A stretch of 64,000 nucleotides of DNA, taken from an uncultured Oscillospiraceae bacterium (GTDB lineage: Bacteria; Bacillota; Clostridia; Oscillospirales; Ruminococcaceae). Of this stretch, positions 24,566-33,688 are shown one piece after another. A model generated the notes under the pieces. The model was not told the origin of the DNA. It saw only the letters and a list, made by a program, of their open reading frames with translations, and ran no database searches. The DNA lies in the NCBI GenBank assembly GCA_934466455.1, contig CAKSLF010000002.1, forward strand, positions 62,001 through 126,000, given 5' to 3'. A program made the position numbers and the translations under genes. Each line of letters starts with the position of its first letter. Positions within the stretch are counted from its first letter, which is position 1.

Positions 24566-27095
24566 GGATCACCCCCGCTTGCGCGGGGAAAAGGCGGCTT
24601 TGTATATCGCCGGGCACTCGGGGTAGGGATCACCCCCGCTTGTGCGGGGAAAAGTTTGGGACCGTGTAAAGCCGTACAGTGGAGACGGGATCACCCCCGC
24701 TTGTGCGGGGAAAAGAGACAACAATGTGTGGGAGCCGGGAGTTTACGGGGATCACCCCCGCTTGTGCGGGGAAAAGGATACAGAAATTATGTTTTTCCGC
24801 TTATAGGCGGGATCACCCCCGCTTGCGCAGGGAAAAGACATGTTCCAAGATTGCCTTTTAGGTGAAAAAGGGATCACCCCCGCTTGCGCGGGGAAAAGTG
24901 AGCACGGCTGAGCGGCGGCAGGACGGCATTAGGATCACCCCCGCTTGCGCGGGGAAAAGTGTAAATTGCCAAAGCGTTTACACCCCCAATGCGGATCACC
25001 CCCGCTTGCGCGGGGAAAAGTGTTGAAAGCACTTTTGAGCTTCCGGTTCTCGAGGATCACCCCCGCTTGCGCGGGGAAAAGCCACATTCACCCTGTGCGG
25101 CGGCGTGACCATAGGGATCACCCCCGCTTGCGCGGGGAAAAGCGACTTGATGTTCTCGGGCAAAAGGGTGCCCGGGGATCACCCCCGCTTGCGCGGGGAA
25201 AAGAGCCGAAAAGCCCGGAAATAAACGGGTCGGTGCGGATCACCCCCGCTTGTGCGGGGAAAAGTATGTAAACCCTAACCGCTTATTTTCTTTGGTGGGA
25301 TCACCCCCGCTTGTGCGGGGAAAAGGGTATGCACTTTTGCGCAGAGCCGATGGATGTGGGATCACCCCCGCTTGTGCGGGGAAAAGACCCCAACTTTATT
25401 TTGATAACGCTTTTACTCAGGATCACCCCCGCTTGTGCGGGGAAAAGCTTTTGACTTTGACAAGGCAAAAACGGCTCTCGGGGATCACCCCCGCTTGTGC
25501 GGGGAAAAGTGCGGCGGATACCGCCATCTGCCACGAAATGGAGGATCACCCCCGCTTGTGCGGGGAAAAGAGCCTTTTTGAGTAATTACTCTCAGTAGAG
25601 ATGGGATCACCCCCGCTTGTGCGGGGAAAAGTGCTTTGGCGACAGCAACGGCAATATATGCAGAGGATCACCCCCGCTTGTGCGGGGAAAAGACGGCTTT
25701 TCACAGTCATCGTAAACTTTACTCAGGATCACCCCCGCTTGTGCGGGGAAAAGGCTGCTGCTTTTCCATCCATTTTGCGGTATTTGGGATCACCCCCGCT
25801 TGCGCGGGGAAAAGCGTAGCCTCTAAGCTCAAGCTTGTCGGATACCGGGATCACCCCCGCTTGCGCGGGGAAAAGTGCAGTACTGCCAGTTTGTCAATGA
25901 CATAGTGCGGATCACCCCCGCTTGCGCGGGGAAAAGCGCACCCGCCGATAGTTCCGCTTGTTGCGGTTAGGATCACCCCCGCTTGCGCGGGGAAAAGAAA
26001 TGGACTTTGTGACAGAATGCGGAAACCGGCGGATCACCCCCGCTTGCGCGGGGAAAAGCCATACCGGGTTGTCTATGTTTTCTGTAACTTGGGATCACCC
26101 CCGCTTGCGCGGGGAAAAGGGACGATAGCTTTGACGGAATTACGCCGTATTGGGATCACCCCCGCTTGCGCGGGGAAAAGTTGCATTGCATTGCGGTTTG
26201 TCGTAGGCTTTAGGGATCACCCCCGCTTGCGCGGGGAAAAGGACTTTTTACAATGTCTTTTGCGCCTTGAATAAGGATCCCCCCCGCTTGCGCGGGGAAA
26301 AGCCAAAAGATGCGAAAAACTGCGTAAGATTGCGGGGATCACCCCCGCTTGCGCGGGGAAAAGTACAAATGCGTCAAGATACAGAAGAAAATCGTAGGAT
26401 CACCCCCGCTTGCGCGGGGAAAAGTTCCCGCATTATTCGTCTTTAAGTTAGTAACGGGGATCACCCCCGCTTGCGCGGGGAAAAGCAACCTACACGCTCA
26501 TTATAATTCTGTTTAAGAGGATCACCCCCGCTTGCGCGGGGAAAAGCTGTTGTTGAAGCTCTTAATGCTTTTTTAGCCAGGATCACCCCCGCTTGCGCGG
26601 GGAAAAGCTCTTTTGCTTTTTTTGGTAGTTTGTATTATTGGGATCACCCCCGCTTGCGCGGGGAAAAGTAGATAAGTATTTGCAAGATAATAATGAGAAT
26701 GGGATCACCCCCGCTTGCGCGGGGAAAAGTCCGCCGCCGTCTGCCGGTTCCGCCGCTGTCTGGGATCACCCCCGCTTGCGCGGGGAAAAGAAAGCGGTAA
26801 TGGCAAAGAGAAGCAAAAGTTCAGGATCACCCCCGCTTGCGCGGGGAAAAGAAAGTAAGTAACTTGTCAATAGGAAAGGAAAAAGGATCACCCCCGCTTG
26901 CGCGGGGAAAAGTCTTATTGGTAATTATGACACTATTGTTACTGAGGATCACCCCCGCTTGCGCGGGGAAAAGCGATACTGGAGTTACCTATGGAGCTTT
27001 TAAGAAGGATCACCCCCGCTTGCGCGGGGAAAAGATATCGTACTCCGTACAACAAAAAGCGCCTCCGGGATCACCCCCGCTTGCGCGGGGAAAAG
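24566..27095 (-). CRISPR. Type I-E CRISPR array, 42 repeats and 41 spacers
   Basis: A 28-bp repeat (plus strand GGATCACCCC..., ending GGGGAAAAG) recurs every 61 bases from 24566 to 27068, with one 62-base interval (25420 to 25482). Spacers are 33 bases, one is 34. The reverse complement ends GGGGGTGATCC, like the S. thermophilus CRISPR4 I-E repeat, so crRNAs are read from the minus strand, with the leader at the high-coordinate end beside cas2. Two repeat forms differ at one base in the loop (TGCG or TGTG) and occur in blocks: repeat 1 TGCG, 2-4 TGTG, 5-11 TGCG, 12-20 TGTG, 21-42 TGCG. The repeats at 24810 and 26275 each carry a further single change. Confidence 0.98.
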
Positions 27096-27139
27096 ACTAA
27101 AAGGATCCCATTATAATCAGCTTTACAAACCCAAAACCG
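27096..27139 (-). promoter_or_regulatory. CRISPR leader core with array promoter
   Basis: Only 44 bases separate the cas2 stop from the first repeat. They contain a perfect minus-strand -10 TATAAT (27110-27115) preceded by GA, about 15 bases before the repeat; a -35 is weak. The functional leader must therefore extend into the 3' end of the cas2-dnaQ gene or be unusually short. Confidence 0.55.
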
Positions 27140-28033
27140 TCACTTTTTATTCAGTTTACGATAAATCTCAAAAGCTATTCTGCAATCGTTTTCCGCTCTG
27201 TGCGCCTGCTCTATGGCAACCTCCAATTTTTCGGCAACCGTAGGCATTTTATAGTTTTTTATACCCGTTATTTTTCTTCTTGCCAACGGCAAAATATCTA
27301 TGCACCTATTTGAATTCATATTCACATTATGCGCAATGCTCGAATTTCGCAAAAATGACATATCAAACGGAATATTGTATCCGACAAGACTGTTTTTTCC
27401 TACAAAGTTCCAAAAATCATTTAATGCCTCCGATATATCAACACCGTTTTCCTCAACATATTCGTCTGTTATACCGGTAAGATTTACAATTTCGGCTTTT
27501 AGAGGATGCCCGCATTTTATAATGCGATTAAACGCTTGCGTTTCCTCTCCGCTGCAATACTTTATTGCGGCTATTTCCAATATTGAATCCTTTTCGGGAT
27601 CAAGCCCCGTTGTTTCAACATCTATAACTGCAAAATCGCACAAATCGTTATTTATCGCCTTAGCGGATTCTATTCTTTTAACCTTTTGCATAAGTGCCGC
27701 TTTGCTGAAGCCGGGTTTTAGTTCTTTGGCATTGTTATTTGCTTCTTCTGCGCATTTTCCGGAAAGCGGTCTCCGCATAAGGGTTATGCCATCAAGGTCA
27801 ACAGGCTCCCATGTTGTATTATGAACAACAAATTTTATGTGCTGCTCACAGTTTGAGCTGTATACCATTGTTGCACGACCGGATGAAAGGTTTTTGCATA
27901 CTCTTTTCCATACCGCTTCACGCACTCTTCCGCTCAGTTGTCCGACATATACTCCTGTTTGAATTTCGCACAGCCACTTTGACAAATCTCCTCGCAGCCT
28001 TGGAGGGCAATCAGTCATGGTCAGCACTACCAT
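27140..28033 (-). CDS. cas2: Cas2 (type I-E) fused to a DnaQ-like 3'-5' exonuclease
   Basis: This 297-residue protein has an N-terminal I-E Cas2 domain (residues 1-95: VVLTMTDCPPRLRGDLSKWLCEIQTGVYVGQLSGRVREAVW) and, after a linker, a DEDDh exonuclease domain (about 132-297). The exonuclease motifs are visible: VIDVETTG (D138, E140), the NIPFDMSFL block and HRAENDCRIAF near the end. Cas1-Cas2 integrates new spacers, and such DnaQ domains are known in I-E systems such as S. thermophilus, where they trim prespacers. Its start overlaps cas1 by 7 bases. The array follows 44 bases after the stop. Confidence 0.95.
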   Translation of the reverse strand: MVVLTMTDCPPRLRGDLSKWLCEIQTGVYVGQLSGRVREAVWKRVCKNLSSGRATMVYSSNCEQHIKFVVHNTTWEPVDLDGITLMRRPLSGKCAEEANNNAKELKPGFSKAALMQKVKRIESAKAINNDLCDFAVIDVETTGLDPEKDSILEIAAIKYCSGEETQAFNRIIKCGHPLKAEIVNLTGITDEYVEENGVDISEALNDFWNFVGKNSLVGYNIPFDMSFLRNSSIAHNVNMNSNRCIDILPLARRKITGIKNYKMPTVAEKLEVAIEQAHRAENDCRIAFEIYRKLNKK

Positions 28034-28980
28034 TCGTCATCGCCGTCCTCCCCGCCGTAGGATTTTCCGTTTTCGACTGCACCCTTGCGGTCGTCCCAAA
28101 GGTAAACAGCTTCACGCTCATCGCCCGGATCTCCGTCAAAATCATTTTCGCTGCCTTCTTCGGAAAGAAGGTATTTTATGTCGTGAACCATTCTTTCCGC
28201 CACATGATGTTCGACCATAGCGTCACGAACTTTCCTTCTTACAACCGACGGTAAATTCGGCGGATCCTCTCTTGCAACTTCAAAAGCTATCGGAATAGTA
28301 ACCTCCGCTTTATACAAATCGGCTATATCATAAACAAAGGAACGCTCGTGACCTATATGTACAAACCCCAGCCCCGGCGAGCAGCCCATAGCAGTAATGA
28401 CGGCATGCGCCAATCCGTAAAGACAGGCATGACCCGCAGAAAGTGCCTGATTAACTGCGTCTCCGGAGGCAAAATCGTCCGGTCTGTACAACCTTCCGTC
28501 CCATGGAACGCCGTATTCTTTTGAGCATCGTCTGTATACCGAGCGAACACGGCTGCCCTCTCTTCCTCTAAGCTGCTGCATTGTAAGGTTTGAAACATCT
28601 TCGTTAGGAAAGCGCAGCTGATACATCTTTCTTACAACTTCAAGGTGACTGCGCATATTGCTCACAAGCTTTGCCTGCTTCATAAGCAGCCCGGAATGTG
28701 TTGTAAGTGCTCTTCCACAGGCATAAAACCTTACGCCGTGCTCCCCTACCCAGGCTACGCTTACCCCGGTATCTCCCATAAGCTCCATTGCTCTGTGCGT
28801 AACTCTTGTTCCGGGTCCAAGCAAAAGAACCGATATGGCGGCAGCGGGAATGTGTATTTCTCCACGCTCGTCCATAACCGTTATGGCTCCGTCCTGCCTG
28901 TTAAGAGTACAATGCTCAAGATACAGAAAGGTCATACGGTCTTTGATTTGCGGAAGTGCCTGTATATCCGGCTTTATCAT
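28027..28980 (-). CDS. cas1: Cas1 integrase (type I-E)
   Basis: This 317-residue spacer integrase starts MIKPDIQALPQIKDRMTFLYLEHC. The metal-binding residues lie in the conserved blocks (the SAGHACLYGLAHAVITAMGCSPGLGFVHIGHERSFVYDIADLYKAEV region holds the catalytic H and D residues, with an upstream E). It ends with a long acidic tail (GDPGDEREA..., GGEDGDDEW) not usual in the family. The start at 28980 follows cas6e by 23 bases; the open frame extends upstream into cas6e without a better site. With Cas2-DnaQ it forms the adaptation complex. Confidence 0.95.
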   Translation of the reverse strand: MIKPDIQALPQIKDRMTFLYLEHCTLNRQDGAITVMDERGEIHIPAAAISVLLLGPGTRVTHRAMELMGDTGVSVAWVGEHGVRFYACGRALTTHSGLLMKQAKLVSNMRSHLEVVRKMYQLRFPNEDVSNLTMQQLRGREGSRVRSVYRRCSKEYGVPWDGRLYRPDDFASGDAVNQALSAGHACLYGLAHAVITAMGCSPGLGFVHIGHERSFVYDIADLYKAEVTIPIAFEVAREDPPNLPSVVRRKVRDAMVEHHVAERMVHDIKYLLSEEGSENDFDGDPGDEREAVYLWDDRKGAVENGKSYGGEDGDDEW

Positions 28981-29003
28981 TCCCGGAATGCCGTCAGCTT
29001 TGT

Positions 29004-29645
29004 TTACCCCTTTACCACAGTCAGCATACCAAGCCCATATGCTTTTTCTCTGCCGATTCCGTTGATGAGGGTATTGCAAAATTTGTCTTTATCCGTTACT
29101 TTCAGTATTCCCTCATAAGTAACAGAAAGTATGGATACCCTGTTTCTTTCTGCGCCCTTTCTAAAAATATACCATTTTACGCCTGTAACGCAAAGCTCAT
29201 TTTCATCAATAGCAAACCCGTGCTTTTCTGCTCTGTCCAGCAGCCATTTAACTTGATACTTATCGGAAATATGAGCTTTTACATTGCCTCTTTCCCCGCT
29301 TTTACACTTTTCCGAGGTGCTTATTGTCGGGTTCGCCGTAAGCTTAAACCGCCACACGCCTCCATTTTCGATGCGTTCCAAAAGCCGGGAATAATCCCTG
29401 GTTTCAAAACCGTTTTCAACGCCGGAAACGCCGAATTGCGCAACAGCCGCCGAAAGATCGGGCTTGTCCTCGCTCAGAAGTAAAAGATATGTTCTGTCGC
29501 CAAGGTGGTCAATTCTCCAAAGCTTTCTCTTTCTTTCCGAAGAATCAAAGGAAGATTCTATTGCACCGTGCAGCTTTTGCGGAGAACCGAGTGCAATCAT
29601 GGTATTCCTTTTTCCTGTATCAAGCTCCATTCTCGTCAAATACAT
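29004..29645 (-). CDS. cas6e: Cas6e (CasE) crRNA endonuclease
   Basis: This 213-residue protein starts MYLTRMELDTGKRNTM, the usual CasE opening, and has the LHGAIESSF segment that matches the active-site histidine region near residue 23, and the C-terminal glycine-rich loop GIGREKAYGLGML. It cuts the repeat stem of the pre-crRNA and remains in Cascade. ATG at 29645 is preferred to a GTG at 29654 by similarity of the N terminus. It follows cas5e closely. Confidence 0.93.
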   Translation of the reverse strand: MYLTRMELDTGKRNTMIALGSPQKLHGAIESSFDSSERKRKLWRIDHLGDRTYLLLLSEDKPDLSAAVAQFGVSGVENGFETRDYSRLLERIENGGVWRFKLTANPTISTSEKCKSGERGNVKAHISDKYQVKWLLDRAEKHGFAIDENELCVTGVKWYIFRKGAERNRVSILSVTYEGILKVTDKDKFCNTLINGIGREKAYGLGMLTVVKG

Positions 29646-29650
29646 AAGCT

Positions 29651-30346
29651 TCACCCCAATTCCGCAAAAGCGTCATGAAAAGCCTTGCTATCATCCGTTT
29701 CAAAATCATCATGTGGCTTTTCGATTTCGTCTTCCTGCACAATTCTGTATCCGAACCTTCTGTGTTCCGGGTTAAACGACAAGGGAATATCCTGAACCAT
29801 GGCTGTTTTTCCCTCGCAGCCGGAAGCGTCCATAATCAATCTGTATGGCAAATAATCGTCTTTGCTTCTACTCTCTTTCGGCAAAAGCCATGGCTCGGAC
29901 TTCAATGCGTTTTTAAGGTCTTTATTTTTTATTCCAAGGCAAATCGGGAGCGTCGGCGGGCAGGACCTCCTTCCCAAAAACAGCGGAAAAGCGGGATGCT
30001 CAAGCGCATCCGCAAGCTTTTCTATAAGCTCGGTATCCGGGCTTTCCACTCCGACAAGAAAAATTGCGTCGGAAAGATAATATCTGTTGGTAACATATGG
30101 CACCGGCTTATGTACCGTATGGTAATCCCTAAGCAGCTTTCCTTCCTTATCAACTCTTATTCCGATATTAAGCGAGCTAAGCTCCGCTATTTTATCATCT
30201 TCGTCACGCCTATATCCGAGAGCCGCCGCCAAAAAGCCGATTATGCCGCTTTTTGAAGGCTCACGCCCGGTTCTTCTTGTTTCGAATTTGGAATCAACGC
30301 CCCACGCCTGAAGCGGCGCAGCCATGCGTATAAGCAAGGTCGGCAT
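29651..30346 (-). CDS. cas5e: Cas5e (CasD), Cascade subunit
   Basis: This 231-residue subunit begins MPTLLIRMAAPLQAWGVDSKFETRRTG, with the GIIGFLAAALG block that is characteristic of Cas5. It caps the 5' handle of the crRNA in Cascade. The start at 30346 is 1 base after the cas7e stop and has GGGAGA upstream. Confidence 0.93.
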   Translation of the reverse strand: MPTLLIRMAAPLQAWGVDSKFETRRTGREPSKSGIIGFLAAALGYRRDEDDKIAELSSLNIGIRVDKEGKLLRDYHTVHKPVPYVTNRYYLSDAIFLVGVESPDTELIEKLADALEHPAFPLFLGRRSCPPTLPICLGIKNKDLKNALKSEPWLLPKESRSKDDYLPYRLIMDASGCEGKTAMVQDIPLSFNPEHRRFGYRIVQEDEIEKPHDDFETDDSKAFHDAFAELG

Positions 30347-30347
30347 T

Positions 30348-31439
30348 TTACATCTCTCCCTCAAGGCATTCGCTTACTTTGTCCTTTACTTTTTCAAGAA
30401 GCTCTTTAAGCGGCATGGTTTCGGCGAGTTCTTCCATGTTATCGCCTACGGCAAATGCGGCTTCCGGCTCGTTCACATAGTCCTTATATACTTTTTTGGC
30501 ATAGTCAACAAGTGCTTTTTCGGAGGGCTCCGCATAGCCGCCCGCACTTGTGTAAACAGGTTTTTCAAACGCCCCGCAAAGGTTAACCGGCTGGTCGTTA
30601 CGAACGGTTACATAAATTGCGTCCGGCAAAGTACGGTTTGCAAATGTATTCTGTTTTCCGGTGGGCATAGAGCGGATAAACGCCTCCGCAAAGCCCTTTA
30701 TGGTGTTGGCGGCATCTTCTTTTCCAAGGCTTTTTGCAAGCTCCGCCGCATTTACTGTTGCATATCTGTAAATGGTTGCGGAATTGTACTCAACTGTACC
30801 AAGGTGACCCGCTCCGGCGTTATCCTCCGGCGCACAGTCGTCAACTGCGGTAAAGTAATCATACTCGTTATGTACAGTGTGCGTGGAAATGCTGTGTGCA
30901 ACCTGCGCAGCGGCGTCGTAATTAAGAGATACACTCTTAGACTTGTCAGTCGTTGCGATCATCCTTCCGAATAGCAACATATCAACGGACGGTTCTTCCT
31001 TAAGTGCCAACTTAAATGTGTCTTTTTCGTTATTGTTCTCGGCTATCAGTTTTGCCATAGCCTTTATTTGTTCACGGGTAATAAAAATTAGTGAATCAGA
31101 GTCTTTATCGTTTTTAGATTCCTTAGCTTTTACGCCAATATCTGAAAACCTCTTAACCGCCTTTTTCTCACCATCATCTATGCCCATTTTCACAAGTTCA
31201 TCAGCAACCATTTTTATCACATTGCTTGTTCTCGTGCGTATACCTATTGGTTCTACTCCAAATATTTCTTCACGGAACATTTCTCTCATTGCGTGCTTCC
31301 ATGCCTGAGAAGAAACACGGGCTCTTACGGTTCCGCCGTAAACTGCTGTTTTGGGGCTTCCGGTATCATCTCTGTTTACACAGCTTGGCGGGACGGTCTG
31401 GAGAATGTGCAAATCAACATATACATTTTTCTTATTCAT
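30348..31439 (-). CDS. cas7e: Cas7e (CasC), Cascade backbone subunit
   Basis: This 363-residue protein has the typical start VYVDLHILQTVPPSCVNRDDTGSPKTAVYGG followed by RARVSSQAWKHAMR, and the mid-protein HSISTHTVHNEYDYFTAVDDCAPEDNAGAGHLG block. Six copies coat the crRNA in I-E Cascade. The start at 31439 has AAAGGAAG 7 bases upstream. It lies between cse2 and cas5e. Confidence 0.96.
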   Translation of the reverse strand: MNKKNVYVDLHILQTVPPSCVNRDDTGSPKTAVYGGTVRARVSSQAWKHAMREMFREEIFGVEPIGIRTRTSNVIKMVADELVKMGIDDGEKKAVKRFSDIGVKAKESKNDKDSDSLIFITREQIKAMAKLIAENNNEKDTFKLALKEEPSVDMLLFGRMIATTDKSKSVSLNYDAAAQVAHSISTHTVHNEYDYFTAVDDCAPEDNAGAGHLGTVEYNSATIYRYATVNAAELAKSLGKEDAANTIKGFAEAFIRSMPTGKQNTFANRTLPDAIYVTVRNDQPVNLCGAFEKPVYTSAGGYAEPSEKALVDYAKKVYKDYVNEPEAAFAVGDNMEELAETMPLKELLEKVKDKVSECLEGEM

Positions 31440-31457
31440 ATTTATACTTCCTTTCAA

Positions 31458-32057
31458 TTATTGTTCCGTATTTTCTTCTGTATTTTCTTTTTTCTTTATG
31501 CGGTAAAAATCCTGTCCCCATTTAAGGCGCACTTTCGAAGCTCCTTCATATGTCTGGAAACGATGTAAATCCGCCGCCAGCTCCGGATAATTAAAAGATA
31601 TTCCCTCGCTTCTAAGCAACTGCGCAAGCCCGCGCAAATAATGCGCCGCTTCATCTATGTCGGCTGCCGTTGCAAAAGCATTGAATCGGCGCAGTACTCT
31701 TTCAAATGAATCATCTTCATTTGGTACGAGCTTGCGTACTGCGCTTCCGAATAGGCATTCGCTGCTCATCCACTCATTCTGAGAACGCCCCTGCTGATGC
31801 ACCGCAAAGGTTGTGAGTGCAATATAAACCGCCCACTCCTCGCGGGAAGCTTCGCCGCCTTTGCCTTGGAATTCTTCCGGCATATCTTTGAGTATCGTGC
31901 CCCAAAGCTCCGGAAGATCTCCTGGCTTTTTTCCCGCTCCTCTGCGCAGATTGGCAAGCTCCGCCCGATATGCATTTTCGGGCATTTTATGAAGCCAATC
32001 CAGCTTTGACGCAACAAATTTTCGTATCATTGCCGATTTGTTTTCCTGTTCAGACAT
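31458..32057 (-). CDS. cse2: Cse2 (CasB), Cascade small subunit
   Basis: This 199-residue helical protein shows the family features RAELANLRRGAGKKPGDLPELWG, ALTTFAVHQQGRS and FERVLRRFNAFATAADIDEAAHYLRGLAQLL. Cse2 dimers stabilise the crRNA and target strand. The C terminus is lysine/glutamate-rich (IKKKENTEENTEQ). It sits 11 bases downstream of cse1. Confidence 0.95.
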   Translation of the reverse strand: MSEQENKSAMIRKFVASKLDWLHKMPENAYRAELANLRRGAGKKPGDLPELWGTILKDMPEEFQGKGGEASREEWAVYIALTTFAVHQQGRSQNEWMSSECLFGSAVRKLVPNEDDSFERVLRRFNAFATAADIDEAAHYLRGLAQLLRSEGISFNYPELAADLHRFQTYEGASKVRLKWGQDFYRIKKKENTEENTEQ

Positions 32058-32068
32058 ATCTTTCCTCC

Positions 32069-33688
32069 TTAACTATAAATTTTTCTGACATTATATCTAA
32101 AGTCAATAAGAGCCTTTGAAGAGGAATAAAATTTTGCGGCTTTTCCCTCTTCTTTGATTATTCTTCCGGTAAAGGCATCCTCTCCGGCATTGGCAACCAT
32201 TTCTTCGCCAAGGGCAACAGCTATTTTTTGTGCGGTTTTTCTCCAGCATTCTCTGTCTTCCTCGGCTTCGTCGGTTCCCCACTCCGAGTCTATCGACTCA
32301 AGCCAGTTTCTAAAGGGAACATCTATCCTGAAGTAGAGCTGTTCTTTCGCGTTAACATACGATTTTCCTTCATCTTCGCCCATAGCCGCATCTATATCAT
32401 TTGCGAGGTGATCTACCGCCGTTGCAAGCTGGTCGCATCTTGCCACTTCATCGGCTATTGCGCTTCGCCAACCATCGTTTGCCTCCTCAATCAGCTTTTT
32501 GTGGAACGAAAGTGAATCGCTGAATACATCAGAAACAAAATAGTCACTATCGCCATATTGTGCAGAGCTTGTGCAAAATTTTATCAACTGCTCATCATCA
32601 AGCAGTTCATACGCTTTCAGTTTCGAAACCCAACTTACTATTCCTGGAGTATGCTTTTCGCCCTTTTCCTCTGCCGGGAACGCTGTCGGAAATTCCCGCC
32701 ACATCTGCTTTGAGCTATCATGGCGACAAGGCTTAAAACCTATTACGGATTTGTCTTTTGTCGTTGCAGGTATCGGCGACCATATGGTCATTTGCTCCGC
32801 AAATGCCATCTCTTTATTGAAGAAATCCCCTCCCAGAAGATAGTAGCCCGTAACCATTCCGTCTTTTCCTATTAAAAGTAAGCGTCTTGATTGTAGCGTG
32901 TACAATTCAGCAGGGTTATCCGGCAAAGCTATTTCACTGCGCTCCGCCGCTTTTGCCTTTTCAAGCTCCCACGCAGGTTTTTCCTCTCCCCAAAGCTCAT
33001 TTCCATCTTTAAGCATCACAAAATTGAGCATCAGCGTTTCAAAGAGATTTCTCCCTTCGGCTGTAATAAGCCCAAGCTTACCAAGCCATCCTGCTCCCAC
33101 TGCTGGCAACTTTTCTCCGTTTGGTCCTTTGCCTTTCGGCTTACCAGAGTTGTCATCATATGCGTTCACATACAGAATCCATCTAGCGGCACTTTGATAT
33201 GTGAGTAGACGTCTCTCTTTGCCATAGCATGCGTTAAACAATCTTAACTTATTATTGCTTTCGGAGAGTTCCCCGTTAAGCTTTGCCGCACCGTATTTTG
33301 TACCGATTTTTGCCTCCGGTACCTGGTAAAACGGTCTTTCCGGGTGGAAAAGCCAAAATTTTTCCCGCTGCGTTTCAAGATAGCTTCTGATTGGCTTTTC
33401 GGGAAATTGCTTTAAATCCCAAAGGCTTTTCCAGCGTTCAAACGCTTCGTCCTCGTCATCAATGGGCGCAGGATTTCCGTCTTTGTCAACTCTTGAAAAA
33501 ACCGTATGCAGCACCGCAAGCAAAAGGCGCATAACAGCCACATTTTGAGTGGGAAGCTCGCCGCAAAGGTCGCTGTATTCGTGCGAATGCAGTATTGCAT
33601 CCGTAAGCGAAACTTCCCTGATTTTGCAATCCGGCGTAATAACCCGCACCCAGTTTTCATCAAGAAGATTAAACTCCTTTTCAATCAT
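32069..33688 (-). CDS. cse1: Cse1 (CasA/Cas8e), Cascade large subunit
   Basis: This 539-residue subunit recognises the PAM and recruits Cas3. It starts MIEKEFNLLDENWVRVITPDCKIREVSLTDAI and contains ELPTQNVAVMRLLLAVLH, FWLFHPERPFYQVPEA and the SRRLLLIGKDG blocks expected of the family. The start at 33688 has GGGAGG 6 bases upstream, whereas an ATG at 33694 would leave no spacing. It overlaps the cas3 stop by 8 bases. Confidence 0.96.
   Translation of the reverse strand: MIEKEFNLLDENWVRVITPDCKIREVSLTDAILHSHEYSDLCGELPTQNVAVMRLLLAVLHTVFSRVDKDGNPAPIDDEDEAFERWKSLWDLKQFPEKPIRSYLETQREKFWLFHPERPFYQVPEAKIGTKYGAAKLNGELSESNNKLRLFNACYGKERRLLTYQSAARWILYVNAYDDNSGKPKGKGPNGEKLPAVGAGWLGKLGLITAEGRNLFETLMLNFVMLKDGNELWGEEKPAWELEKAKAAERSEIALPDNPAELYTLQSRRLLLIGKDGMVTGYYLLGGDFFNKEMAFAEQMTIWSPIPATTKDKSVIGFKPCRHDSSKQMWREFPTAFPAEEKGEKHTPGIVSWVSKLKAYELLDDEQLIKFCTSSAQYGDSDYFVSDVFSDSLSFHKKLIEEANDGWRSAIADEVARCDQLATAVDHLANDIDAAMGEDEGKSYVNAKEQLYFRIDVPFRNWLESIDSEWGTDEAEEDRECWRKTAQKIAVALGEEMVANAGEDAFTGRIIKEEGKAAKFYSSSKALIDFRYNVRKIYS

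Noticed and set aside
24554..27100. Open frames inside the CRISPR array encoding repeated peptides such as RITPACAGK and DHPRLCGEK
   Set aside because: They are translations of the 28-bp repeats and change frame with each 61-base period; no start signals are associated.
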